This document shows, one piece after another, positions 16,081-26,382 of a stretch of DNA of 64,000 bases. The notes beneath the pieces were generated by a model. It searched no databases. It had not been told where the DNA came from and saw only the letters and a program-made list of their open reading frames with translations. Made by a program: the position numbers and the translations under genes. Positions within the stretch are counted from its first letter, which is position 1; the number at the start of each line of letters is the position of its first letter. Source of the DNA: Streptomyces sp. NBC_01198 (GTDB lineage Bacteria; Actinomycetota; Actinomycetes; Streptomycetales; Streptomycetaceae); NCBI RefSeq assembly GCF_036010485.1, contig NZ_CP108568.1, forward strand, positions 6,370,001 to 6,434,000, read 5' to 3'.

Positions 16081-17895
16081 TCAGCCGCGGAAAGCCCCCG
16101 CGGCCGTGAGCCGCAGCGCCGTGTCGATCAGCGGGACGTGGCTGAAGGCCTGCGGGAAGTTGCCGACCTGGCGCTGGCGGCGCGGGTCCCACTCCTCGGC
16201 GAGCAGCCCCAGGTCGTTGCGCAGCGCGAGCAGCTTCTCGAAGAGGCGCCGGGCCTCCTCCACCCGACCGATCATGGCCAGGTCGTCGGCGAGCCAGAAG
16301 GAGCAGGCCAGGAAGGCGCCCTCGTCGCCGGGCAGGCCGTCGAGGTTGTCGTCGCCGCTGGTGTCGGTGCTTGAGGTCGGGTAGCGCAGCACGAAGCCGT
16401 CCTCGGTGGACAGCTCCCGCTGGATCGCCTCGATCGTGCCGATGACCCGCTTGTCGTCGGGCGGCAGGAAGCCCATCTGCGGGATGAGCAGCAGCGAGGC
16501 GTCCAGCTCGCGCGAGCCGTACGACTGCGTGAAGGTGTTGCGCTCCCGGTCGTAGCCCTTCTCGCACACGTCGTAGTGGATCTCGTCGCGCAGGTCCTTG
16601 AGCCGATCGAGCGGCCCGTCGACCTCGCCGGACTCGATGAGCTTGACCGTGCGGTCGACCGCGACCCAGGCCATCACCTTGGAGTGCACGAAGTGCCGGC
16701 GCGGGCCGCGTACCTCCCAGATGCCCTCGTCGGGCTCGTTCCAGTGCTTCTCCAGGTAGCGGATCAGCTTGAGCTGCAGCAGGCTGGCGTAGTCGTTGCG
16801 GGCCAGGCCCGTCATGTGGCCCAGGTGCAGCGCCTCGGTGACCTCGCCGTAGACGTCCAGCTGGAGCTGGTGCGCGGCCCCGTTGCCGATCCGTACCGGG
16901 GTGGAGCCCTCGTAGCCGGGCAGCCAGTGCAGCTCGTTCTCGCCGAGCTCGCGCTCGCCGGCGATGCCGTACATGATCTGCAGGTTCTCCGGGTCGCCGG
17001 CCACCGCCCGCAGCAGCCACTCGCGCCAGGCCTGCGCCTCCTCGCGGTAGCCGGTGCGCAGCAGCGAGGACAGGGTGATGGCGGCGTCGCGCAGCCAGGT
17101 GAAGCGGTAGTCCCAGTTGCGGACCCCGCCGATGTCCTCGGGCAACGATGTCGTGGGTGCCGCCACGATGCCGCCGGTGGGCCCGTAGGTGAGCGCCTTG
17201 AGGGTGATCAGGGAGCGGACCACCGCCTCGCGGTAGGGCCCGGTGTAGGTGCACTGGGCCACCCACGCCCGCCAGAAGTCCTCGGTCGCGGTCAGTGACC
17301 CCTCCGGGTCGGGCAGCGAGGGCTGCGGCTTGTGCGAGGGCTCCCAGCTGATGGTGAAGGCCATCCGGTCGCCGGGCGCGACGGTGAACTCGGAGTAGGT
17401 CGTCAGGTCCTTGCCGTACGTGTCGACCTCGGTGTCCAGCCAGACCGAGTCGGGCCCGGCCACCGCCACGACGCGGTCGCCGACCTTGTGCACCCACGGG
17501 ACCACCTGGCCGTAGGCGAACCGCATCCGCAGCGCGGAGCTCATCGGCACCCGGCCGCTGACCCCCTCCACGATCCGGATCACCTGCGGCGCGCCGTCGC
17601 GCGGCGGCATGAAGTCGATGACCCGGACGGTGCCGCGCGGGGTGTCCCATTCGGACTCCAGCACCAGCGAGTCGCCGCGGTAGCGGCGGCGTGTCGCCGC
17701 CGGCGGCCCCTCGCTGCCGCGGTGGGCGGGGCCCAGCCGCCAGAAACCGTGCTGCTCGGTCCCCAGCAGTCCGGCGAAGACCGCGGGCGAGTCGAACCGG
17801 GGCAGGCACAGCCAGTCGACCGTGCCGTCCCGGCAGACCAGTGCGGCGGTCTGCATATCACCGATGAGTGCGTAGTCCTCGATACGCCCGGCCAC
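16081..17895 (-). CDS. Glycoside hydrolase family 15 protein (glucoamylase/trehalase-like)
   Basis: A 604-residue cytosolic GH15 enzyme. The N-terminal domain begins AGRIEDYALIGDMQTAALVC and DWLCLPRFDSPAVFAGLLG. The (alpha/alpha)6 barrel holds RNWDYRFTWLRDAAITLSSL, the likely catalytic-acid region DEGIWEVRGPRRHFVHSKV, and LLAEEWDPRRQRQVGNFPQA with the second carboxylate. In actinobacteria such proteins include trehalases and glucoamylases, so the substrate is uncertain. The GTG at 17895 with GGAG 6 nt upstream is the usual family start; an ATG at 17973 would add 26 residues, with no ribosome-binding site. It is divergent from pyrG. Confidence 0.92.
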   Translation of the reverse strand: MAGRIEDYALIGDMQTAALVCRDGTVDWLCLPRFDSPAVFAGLLGTEQHGFWRLGPAHRGSEGPPAATRRRYRGDSLVLESEWDTPRGTVRVIDFMPPRDGAPQVIRIVEGVSGRVPMSSALRMRFAYGQVVPWVHKVGDRVVAVAGPDSVWLDTEVDTYGKDLTTYSEFTVAPGDRMAFTISWEPSHKPQPSLPDPEGSLTATEDFWRAWVAQCTYTGPYREAVVRSLITLKALTYGPTGGIVAAPTTSLPEDIGGVRNWDYRFTWLRDAAITLSSLLRTGYREEAQAWREWLLRAVAGDPENLQIMYGIAGERELGENELHWLPGYEGSTPVRIGNGAAHQLQLDVYGEVTEALHLGHMTGLARNDYASLLQLKLIRYLEKHWNEPDEGIWEVRGPRRHFVHSKVMAWVAVDRTVKLIESGEVDGPLDRLKDLRDEIHYDVCEKGYDRERNTFTQSYGSRELDASLLLIPQMGFLPPDDKRVIGTIEAIQRELSTEDGFVLRYPTSSTDTSGDDNLDGLPGDEGAFLACSFWLADDLAMIGRVEEARRLFEKLLALRNDLGLLAEEWDPRRQRQVGNFPQAFSHVPLIDTALRLTAAGAFRG

Positions 17896-18347
17896 GTGCG
17901 ACTCCAGTCGAATGACGGCGCCGCCCCAGCAACTGGGACGGTCTTGCGGTCTGGGGATATTCGACGAGCTCATGATCCGGGAGCGGGCGGGATGGTGCCG
18001 TGCCGGCCGGCTCGCATCAATGCGTCCGTGCAGGATACGTCGTCCGGGTGGGCCGGTGTGCGCGTCTCTGCGATCTTCGCTGAGCCGGGCGGGTGCACTC
18101 CCGGCACACCGGACGTACCCGTACGGGACGACGGGCGTATCCGCCGCCGACACCTGGCGTACCTGCCGGGACCGGACGGCGGAGGGTGAAACGCGGCCCG
18201 GCCGCCATGCCGCCTGCCGATGCGGCCCGGCACCGCTGATACCCTGGTAGCCCGTGGGCCGGTGGGCTGAACCACTGAACCGCCGCGACGGCGCTCCCCC
18301 GACGAGCACCGTCCCGACCCTCACCTCGCGACCACGGGAGCCCCCTC
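17896..18347. other. Divergent intergenic region, GH15 / pyrG
   Basis: A 452-bp gap between the divergent GH15 and pyrG genes. It presumably holds both promoters. I see no conserved RNA fold, no convincing small gene and no clear operator. Short frames exist on both strands, but their amino-acid composition looks like shadow coding. GGGAG at 18336-18340 is the pyrG ribosome-binding site. Confidence 0.6.
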
Positions 18348-20000
<1,653 letters not shown>

Positions 20001-20038
20001 CACCCGTATCCGCACGCCCAAGTCCCGGAAGGCGCAGC

Positions 20039-20662
20039 ATGCTCAAGGACACCCCGCAGGAGTGGCGCGTCACGGCCACCGCCACGCCCTTCACCGGCAA
20101 GAAGACCAGCGTCCGTACGGACGAGGTGGTCATGCCTGACGGCTCCACGGCGACCCGCGACTACCAGGTCCACCCCGGCTCGGTCGCCGTCCTCGCCCTC
20201 GACGACGAGGACCGGGTGCTGGTGCTGCGGCAGTACCGGCACCCGGTGCGGCACAAGCTCTGGGAGATCCCGGCCGGGCTGCTCGACGTCCCCGGTGAGA
20301 ATCCGCTGGACGCCGCGCAGCGCGAGCTGTACGAGGAGGCGCACGTCAAGGCGGAGGACTGGCGGGTCCTCACCGACGTCTACACCACGCCCGGCGGCAG
20401 CGACGAGGCCGTGCGGATCTTCCTGGCCCGCGGCATCTCCGAGGCGGAGGGCGAGCGCTTCGCGGTCTCCGAGGAGGAGGCCGACATGGAGGTCGCCCGG
20501 GTCCCGCTCGCCGACCTGGTCGTCGGCGCCCTGGCCGGCGACCTGCACAACAACTGCCTGGTCGTCGGCGCGCTGGCGCTGCGGGCGGCACTCACCGGCG
20601 ACGGCCTCGACGCGCTGCGCCCGGCCGAGTCGCCGTGGCCCGCCCGGCCGTTCACGGCGTGA
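20039..20662 (+). CDS. Nudix hydrolase, ADP-ribose pyrophosphatase type
   Basis: A 207-residue Nudix enzyme expected to hydrolyse ADP-ribose to AMP and ribose 5-phosphate. The Nudix box is GLLDVPGENPLDAAQRELYE followed by EAHV (near residues 79-102), with the metal-binding REL-x-EE core intact. The box has one extra residue after the first Gly and Ala-His in place of the usual Gly, as in many actinobacterial members. LLRQYRHPVRHKLWEIPA, directly before the box, is typical of the ADP-ribose subgroup. ATG 20039 with GGAAGG upstream. It is probably co-transcribed with pyrG. Confidence 0.92.
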   Translation: MLKDTPQEWRVTATATPFTGKKTSVRTDEVVMPDGSTATRDYQVHPGSVAVLALDDEDRVLVLRQYRHPVRHKLWEIPAGLLDVPGENPLDAAQRELYEEAHVKAEDWRVLTDVYTTPGGSDEAVRIFLARGISEAEGERFAVSEEEADMEVARVPLADLVVGALAGDLHNNCLVVGALALRAALTGDGLDALRPAESPWPARPFTA

Positions 20663-20861
20663 CGGGGACGGCCCGCTGACCCGGCGGACCGCGGGGGAGC
20701 GGTCCGCCCGGGCCTGACCGGCGCGGGGAGGTCCGCTGTCGCGGACGTCGGATGCCCCGGGGTCCGGCGGCGCGCGCGTCAACTACGCTCGTCGCCGTAG
20801 CGGCGACGGCGCCGCCGTGCGGACGCGGCGACCAGGACCGACGAAGCCGGGAGCGTGGCCC

Positions 20862-22949
20862 GTGACCGACCAGTCCCTCCACTCGGACCCGCCTGCCCCG
20901 CGCTCCGGCCCGGGTACGGGCAACGCGCAGGTGGCGGGCCCGGACGGCGAGGGGCCGCGGCCCGGGGACGGCGGGGTGATCGTGCTGCCCGCGGTGCCGG
21001 CCGGCTTCGTCGGGCGGGAGCGGGAGCTGGCCGAACTGCTCGCGGAGATCGACACGCCCGGGTTGGGCGCCGGTACGCGGACGGCCGCGCGGGTGCTGCT
21101 GGTGGCCGGCCGCCCCGGCACCGGCCGGACCGCGCTGGCGCTGCGGGTGGCCGCGGAGGTGGCGCCGCGCTACCCCGACGGCGGCGTCTTCGTCCGCCTG
21201 ACCAGTGCCGAGGGCACGCCGGTCCCGGTCGAGCAGGTGGCCCGCGGGCTGCTGCGGGCGCTCGGCCCCGGGGCGGCCGACCTGCCGGGCGCGACGGCCG
21301 GGCGGCGGCTGCTGCTGGTCCTGGACGACGTGGTGCAGGCCGGGCAACTCGCGGCGCTGCTGCCCGAGGCCACGGACAGCCTGGTCGTGGCCACCTCGGA
21401 CGGCCCGCTGTCGGGCGTCACCGACGTGCGGCCGTGCACGCTCGGCGGCCTGGACACCCCGGCCGCCGTGCGGCTGCTGTCCGCCGCGGTCGGCGAGACC
21501 CGCGTCAGCTGCGACCCGCGCGGCGCGGAGTCCCTGGTCCACGAACTCGCCGGCCACCCCACCGCCCTGCACCTGGCCGCCGGCTGGCTCGCCGCCCGCC
21601 CCGGCCTGTCCTTCGCCGACGCCACCACCCGCCTGCGCGAGATCCCGCCGGCCCCGCTCGTCCCCCCGCCGCCCGCGGGCACCGCTGCCGCGGTGCCGCC
21701 GCCGCGCAACCCGCCGCCCGCCGGCGAGCTCGTGCGGGCCTTCCGGCTGGTGTACGACTCGCTGCCGGCCGCCGCGGCCCGGATGCTGCGCCTGCTGGTG
21801 CTGGCGCCCGCCGGGGCGGTGGACGCGCAGGGGGCCTCCGCGCTGGCCGGCTGCGCGCTGGAGGCCGCGCAGGGGACGCTGGACGACTTCGTCCGCGACG
21901 GGCTGCTGGCCGGCGGGGCGCCGCAGTACCGGGTGCCGGGCTGCCTGGAACCGATGCTCGCCGCGCTGCTCGCGGGCGCCGAGCGCCCCGAGGACGTACG
22001 GCTGGCGCGGGCCAGGATGCTGGAGCGGACCGTACGGCTGCTGCTGTCGTGCCGTGCGGCACTGGCCCGCGAGCCGGTCGAGGAGGGCATGCCGCGCGCC
22101 CTGCGGTTCGACACCGCGCAGGCGGCGGCCGACTGGCTGGAGTCGCGGCTGCCCGCGCTGCTGGCCGCCGTGCGCTCCGCGGTCGCCGACGGCGAGCTGG
22201 ACACGCTCGCCCGGCGCCTGGTGGCGGCCCTGGTCCGCGCGCTGGCCGCCTTCCCCGGCGGCGACGCGATGGCCGCGGAGCGCTACGAGCTGCACTCGCT
22301 GGTGCTTGACGTCGCCGAGCGCCGCGGGCTGCAGCGCGAGCAGGCCGCCGCGCTGATCAACCTCGGCGACCTGGACGCCGCCGCCGGCCGCACCGACCGG
22401 GCCGTGGAGCGTTACCGCGTGGCCCTGGGCGCCGCCCGTGCCTGCGACGACCGGCAGGCCGAGGGCCGCGTCCTGGAAGCGCTCGGCGGGACGTACCTGG
22501 AGCGCCACGACCCGGGACGCGCCTTCGACTGGTACGGCCGCGCGCTGTCCCTGCGCCAGGCCGGCGGCGAGCTCGCCGACCAGGCCAGGCTGCACGGCAG
22601 GATCGGCACCCTGCTGACCTACACCGGCCAGTACGGTCCGGCGCTGCGGGCCTGGCGGACGGCCGCCGGGATCAGCAGGCGGCTCGGCGACCTGCCGGCC
22701 CAGGCCCGCGCGCTGGCCGAGGCGGCCCGGGTGCAGGACTTCGCCGGCCGCCCCGAGGACGCCGTCCGCAGCTGCCGCGACGCGCTGTACTGGGCGCGGC
22801 AGGCGGCCGACCGCCGACTGGAGGCGGCGCTGCTGCTGCGGCTCGCGGACCTGCTCGACCGGCTCGGCGACCCGGAGGGCGCCAGGCTGCAGCGCGAGGC
22901 CGCGAACGGCCTGTCCAGCCCTGGTGCGCAGGCGGCGGAATTGCCCTGA
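20862..22949 (+). CDS. NTPase/TPR protein related to AfsR-type regulators, without a DNA-binding domain
   Basis: A 695-residue STAND-like protein. The N-terminal 45 residues are Pro/Gly-rich. Then VPAGFVGRERELAELLAEID leads into a P-loop LLVAGRPGTGRTALALR (residues 79-95), where Arg89 takes the place of the canonical Lys. Walker B is LLLVLDDV. The NB-ARC-like domain extends to about 330, and helical repeats run to the end with TPR-like units such as GRTDRAVERYRVALGAARAC and RVLEALGGTYLERHDPGRAF. AfsR/SARP proteins share this core but carry an N-terminal winged helix, which is absent here. Start GTG 20862 with GGGAG 8 nt upstream. Signal and partner are unknown. Confidence 0.85.
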   Translation: MTDQSLHSDPPAPRSGPGTGNAQVAGPDGEGPRPGDGGVIVLPAVPAGFVGRERELAELLAEIDTPGLGAGTRTAARVLLVAGRPGTGRTALALRVAAEVAPRYPDGGVFVRLTSAEGTPVPVEQVARGLLRALGPGAADLPGATAGRRLLLVLDDVVQAGQLAALLPEATDSLVVATSDGPLSGVTDVRPCTLGGLDTPAAVRLLSAAVGETRVSCDPRGAESLVHELAGHPTALHLAAGWLAARPGLSFADATTRLREIPPAPLVPPPPAGTAAAVPPPRNPPPAGELVRAFRLVYDSLPAAAARMLRLLVLAPAGAVDAQGASALAGCALEAAQGTLDDFVRDGLLAGGAPQYRVPGCLEPMLAALLAGAERPEDVRLARARMLERTVRLLLSCRAALAREPVEEGMPRALRFDTAQAAADWLESRLPALLAAVRSAVADGELDTLARRLVAALVRALAAFPGGDAMAAERYELHSLVLDVAERRGLQREQAAALINLGDLDAAAGRTDRAVERYRVALGAARACDDRQAEGRVLEALGGTYLERHDPGRAFDWYGRALSLRQAGGELADQARLHGRIGTLLTYTGQYGPALRAWRTAAGISRRLGDLPAQARALAEAARVQDFAGRPEDAVRSCRDALYWARQAADRRLEAALLLRLADLLDRLGDPEGARLQREAANGLSSPGAQAAELP

Positions 22950-23056
22950 CCGTGACATCGGGGCAATGCCCCGGTGACCGGCCCATGCTCGGCGGAACCC
23001 CTCACCAGCCTACGAAACTGCCAATCCTTCGCGCAGAACCAGCCATTTTGTAAGGC

Positions 23057-23084
23057 TGGACAGCAGCTCCTCCTTCACTAGACT
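23057..23084 (+). promoter_or_regulatory. Candidate vegetative promoter of ald
   Basis: TGGACA (23057-23062) and TAGACT (23079-23084) are separated by 16 bp, close to the HrdB-type consensus TTGACA/TAGACT. The predicted transcript would have a leader of nearly 100 nt before the ald start. This is a pattern match only. Confidence 0.5.
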
Positions 23085-23187
23085 GGGCATGGCCGCACAC
23101 GACGCGGTCAGGTCCGACGTGTCGTGCCAACCCGCGCGATGTCAGGACGTTCCTGCCGGTTTCCCTCAGTCAAGGACCGTGATCGAC

Positions 23188-24303
23188 GTGAAGGTGGGCA
23201 TCCCCCGCGAGGTCAAGAACAACGAGTTCCGCGTGGCCATCACCCCGGCCGGCGTGCACGAGCTCGTACGAGGCGGACACCAGGTCGTCGTCGAGGAGGG
23301 CGCGGGCCACGGCTCGTCCATCCCCGACGCCGAGTACGTGGCGGCGGGCGCCGCCATCCTCGGCACCGCCGACGAGGTGTGGGCCGCCGCCGACCTGCTG
23401 CTCAAGGTCAAGGAGCCGGTCGCCGAGGAGTACCACCGGCTGCGCAAGGACCAGACCCTCTTCACCTACCTGCACCTGGCGGCCTCCCGCGCGTGCACCG
23501 ACGCGCTGCTGGAGTCCGGCACCACCGCGATCGCCTACGAGACGGTCGAGACCGCCGACCGCAGGCTGCCGCTGCTCGCCCCGATGTCCGAGGTGGCCGG
23601 GCGGCTCGCCCCGCAGGTCGGCGCCTACCACCTGATGCGCTCGGCCGGCGGCCGCGGGGTGCTGCCCGGCGGGGTGCCCGGTGTGCGGTCGGGGCGGGCC
23701 GTGGTCATCGGCGCCGGCGTCTCCGGCTGGCACGCCACCACCATCGCGCTCGGCCTCGGCTTCCACGTCACCCTGCTGGACAAGGACGTCAACAAGCTGC
23801 GCGAGGCCGACAAGGTCTTCGGCAACCGGGTGCAGACCATCGCGTCCAACGCCCTCGCGCTCGAACAGGCCGTGCTGGACGCCGACCTGGTGATCGGCGC
23901 GGTGCTGATACCGGGCGCCAAGGCGCCCAAGCTGGTGACCAACGAGCTGGTCTCGCGCATGAAGCCGGGCGCCGTACTGGTCGACATCGCGATCGACCAA
24001 GGCGGCTGCTTCGAGGACTCCCGGCCCACCACGCACGCGGAGCCGACCTTCACCGTGCACGAGTCGGTCTTCTACTGCGTCGCCAACATGCCCGGCGCGG
24101 TGCCCAACACCTCGACCTACGCACTGACCAACGCCACCCTGCCCTACGTCGTCGAACTGGCCGACCGCGGCTGGCGCGAGGCGCTGCGCCGCGACCCGGC
24201 GCTGGCACTCGGCCTCAACACCCATGAGGGACAGGTCGTTTACGGTCCGGTCGCCGACGCGCACGGACTCGACCCGGTCGAACTGCGCACGCTGCTGGGC
24301 TGA
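23188..24303 (+). CDS. ald: Alanine dehydrogenase
   Basis: A 371-residue NAD-dependent L-alanine dehydrogenase interconverting alanine and pyruvate plus ammonia in the cytosol. The start gives MKVGIPREVKNNEFRVAITP. Residues known to be catalytic in the mycobacterial enzyme are in the same positions: Lys75 in LLKVKEP and His96 in FTYLHLA. The later conserved Asp is in VDIAIDQGGCFEDSRP. The NAD site is VVIGAGVSGWHATTIALGLG. Start GTG 23188, with AAGGA about 10 nt upstream, gives the usual family length; GTG 23179 adds three residues. A candidate promoter lies about 100 bp upstream and a terminator follows. Confidence 0.96.
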   Translation: MKVGIPREVKNNEFRVAITPAGVHELVRGGHQVVVEEGAGHGSSIPDAEYVAAGAAILGTADEVWAAADLLLKVKEPVAEEYHRLRKDQTLFTYLHLAASRACTDALLESGTTAIAYETVETADRRLPLLAPMSEVAGRLAPQVGAYHLMRSAGGRGVLPGGVPGVRSGRAVVIGAGVSGWHATTIALGLGFHVTLLDKDVNKLREADKVFGNRVQTIASNALALEQAVLDADLVIGAVLIPGAKAPKLVTNELVSRMKPGAVLVDIAIDQGGCFEDSRPTTHAEPTFTVHESVFYCVANMPGAVPNTSTYALTNATLPYVVELADRGWREALRRDPALALGLNTHEGQVVYGPVADAHGLDPVELRTLLG

Positions 24304-24344
24304 TAGCGGCACGCGGTGTCACCTCGGTGTCAACACCGCACCTC

Positions 24345-24379
24345 CGGCCGGGTCTTGCGCTGTCAGGACCCGGCCGTTC
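24345..24379 (+). terminator. Stem-loop downstream of ald
   Basis: CGGCCGGGTC (24345-24354) pairs perfectly with GACCCGGCCG (24367-24376), with a 12-nt loop followed by TTC. It lies about 40 nt after the ald stop and probably ends its transcript. Confidence 0.75.
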
Positions 24380-24447
24380 ATGTGCTTACGCCCTTGACAG
24401 CCGGGTGTTCGGTTGCCGACACATCGTGCCGTGTCCGGCGGATTGTG

Positions 24448-24477
24448 TTGCTGTGAACCACCGACACGCCATAGAGT
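24448..24477 (+). promoter_or_regulatory. Candidate promoter of the parA-scpAB operon
   Basis: TTGCTG (24448-24453) and TAGAGT (24472-24477) with 18-bp spacing resemble a vegetative promoter, about 70 nt upstream of the parA-like start. The gene has a perfect AAGGAGGT ribosome-binding site at 24531-24538. Confidence 0.42.
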
Positions 24478-24548
24478 CGCGAATCGTCGGCTGTAGTCAC
24501 GCTGACCTGTCTAGAAGTTTCCTGGTCACCAAGGAGGTAAGACGACTT

Positions 24549-25637
24549 GTGAATGAGTCGACATTTGCTCCCGGGGGTGGTCAACCAGGAATGACCGTCG
24601 GTTCCGTTGCGGTCCGCACCTTCGAGTCGCGCAGAGCCGAGACGACAACAGAGACGCAACCTGTTTACGCCATGGCGCCTTACAACGACGACAACGACCT
24701 GCAGGACGGCCAGTTCTACGACCCCGACGCGGAGTACGAACCCGATCCGGAGTACGCCGCGACCCTCGCACCTGACGCGGCCCGCCAGCGCCGCGAACGC
24801 GTCGGCCCCACCGGCCGGCCGCTGCCCTACTTCCCGATCCCCAATCCGCTCACCGACCACGGCCCGGCGAAGATCGTCGCGATGTGCAACCAGAAGGGCG
24901 GGGTCGGCAAGACCACCTCGACCATCAACCTGGGTGCCGCGCTGGCCGAATACGGCCGCCGGGTGCTGCTTGTCGACTTCGATCCGCAGGGGGCGCTGTC
25001 CGTCGGACTCGGCGTCAACCCGATGGAACTCGACATCACCGTCTACAACCTGCTGATGGAACGCGGGCTCGCGGCGGACGAGGTGCTGCTCAAGACCGCG
25101 GTGCCCGGCATGGACCTGCTGCCCAGCAACATCGACCTGTCGGCCGCCGAGGTGCAGCTGGTCAGCGAGGTGGCCAGGGAGTCGACCCTGCAGCGCGCGC
25201 TCAAGCCGCTGATGGCCGACTACGACTACATCGTGATCGACTGCCAGCCCTCGCTCGGCCTGCTCACCGTCAACGCGCTCACCGCGGCGCACTCGGTGAT
25301 CGTGCCGCTGGAGTGCGAGTTCTTCGCGCTGCGCGGGGTCGCGCTGCTCACCGAGACCATCGAGAAGGTCCGCGAGCGGCTCAACCCGGAACTCGAACTC
25401 GACGGCATCCTCGCCACCATGTACGACTCGCGGACCGTGCATAGCCGCGAGGTGCTCGCCCGGGTGGTCGAGGCCTTCGACGAGCACGTCTTCCACACCG
25501 TGATCGGCAGAACCGTGCGGTTCCCGGAGACCACCGTGGCCGGCGAGCCGATCACCACCTACGCCTCCAACTCCGTGGGCGCAGCCGCCTATCGCCAACT
25601 CGCCAGGGAGGTGCTCGCCCGGTGCCACGCCGAGTGA
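24549..25637 (+). CDS. ParA family ATPase (orphan, next to scpAB)
   Basis: A 362-residue ParA/Soj-type ATPase. An N-terminal extension of about 105 residues (VNESTFAPGGGQPGMTVGSV, then an acidic segment with DPDAEYEPDPEYAATLAPDA) precedes the deviant Walker A CNQKGGVGKTTST (KGGVGKTT at residues 116-123). LLVDFDPQGALSVGLGVNP and IVIDCQPSLGLLTVNAL complete the ATPase. Start GTG 24549 lies 8 nt after the very strong AAGGAGGTAA. It is not the chromosomal parA that sits next to parB near oriC; here the partner gene is 25622, and scpA/scpB follow. A role in chromosome organisation with SMC-ScpAB is inferred from the operon, which is conserved in actinobacteria. Confidence 0.93.
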   Translation: MNESTFAPGGGQPGMTVGSVAVRTFESRRAETTTETQPVYAMAPYNDDNDLQDGQFYDPDAEYEPDPEYAATLAPDAARQRRERVGPTGRPLPYFPIPNPLTDHGPAKIVAMCNQKGGVGKTTSTINLGAALAEYGRRVLLVDFDPQGALSVGLGVNPMELDITVYNLLMERGLAADEVLLKTAVPGMDLLPSNIDLSAAEVQLVSEVARESTLQRALKPLMADYDYIVIDCQPSLGLLTVNALTAAHSVIVPLECEFFALRGVALLTETIEKVRERLNPELELDGILATMYDSRTVHSREVLARVVEAFDEHVFHTVIGRTVRFPETTVAGEPITTYASNSVGAAAYRQLAREVLARCHAE

Positions 25638-26317
25638 CCCTGCCGGGCGCCGACGAGCTGTTCCGGACCACCGGGGGTGCCGCGCTCCAGGCGCCGCAGC
25701 CCCGGCAGCAGCACGCCGGCAGCGAGCCGCAGGGCGACACGCGGCTGCGGCCCGGCCAGGACCCCGGCCAGGGCGGCGGGGCGGCGCAGGGCGACCCGGA
25801 CACGGCCGACGACGGCCAGGACCGCGGCGGCAGGGACCAGGGCGGCGGCACGGAACACGGCGGCCGGGACGTCCCGCAGGGCCGCAGGCCGCAGGGTGCC
25901 GCCGCCGCCAACGGCAGCGGCACGGTCAACGGCAGCGCCTCCGCCGCTCCGGCGCAGCAGCACGTGCCGGCCCAGCAGCCGTACGCGCCCGCCACGGCGG
26001 CGCAGCACCCCGTACCACCCCCGGTCACCGCGCAGCCGCCACAGGGCCAGCCAGGGCCGCAGCAGGGGGCCCGCCGCAAGGCGCCCCGGCAGAACCGGCG
26101 CCCCAGCGGGCGCGAACGGCACGACGAGAAGATCACCGTCTACGTCTCGGCCGAGGAGCTGATGGACCTGGAGCACGCCCGGCTGGTGCTGCGCGGCGAA
26201 CACGGCCTGGCCATCGACCGCGGCCGGATCGTGCGCGAGGCGGTGGCCGTGGTGCTCGCCGACCTGGAGTCGCGCGGCGACGCCAGCATCCTCGTCCGCC
26301 GGCTGCGCGGCCGCTGA
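25622..26317 (+). CDS. Uncharacterised ParA-partner protein with disordered N-terminus and RHH-like C-terminus
   Basis: A 231-residue protein overlapping the parA stop by 16 nt. Residues 1-about 160 are Gln/Gly/Pro/Arg-rich and probably disordered. The last 65 residues are ordered and conserved-looking: RHDEKITVYVSAEELMDLEH, then ARLVLRGEHGLAIDRGRIVR and EAVAVVLADLESRGDASILV. A short beta strand followed by two helices resembles ribbon-helix-helix DNA-binding proteins such as those that partner plasmid ParA ATPases, so a centromere or DNA-binding partner is my inference. Start GTG 25622 follows AGGGAGGTG at 8 nt; GTG 25634, overlapping the stop as GTGA, is an alternative. Confidence 0.78.
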   Translation: MPRRVTLPGADELFRTTGGAALQAPQPRQQHAGSEPQGDTRLRPGQDPGQGGGAAQGDPDTADDGQDRGGRDQGGGTEHGGRDVPQGRRPQGAAAANGSGTVNGSASAAPAQQHVPAQQPYAPATAAQHPVPPPVTAQPPQGQPGPQQGARRKAPRQNRRPSGRERHDEKITVYVSAEELMDLEHARLVLRGEHGLAIDRGRIVREAVAVVLADLESRGDASILVRRLRGR

Positions 26318-26382
26318 GCCCCCGCGGAAGCCGGGGCGGGGGGAGATAGCCTGCCGTTCCCGCCCCCGCACCCTGGACCGCG

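Noticed and set aside
20817-22356. Alternative overlapping frames in the AfsR-like gene
   Set aside because: They are Arg/Ala-rich shadows; only the frame with Walker motifs and TPR-like units has a ribosome-binding site.
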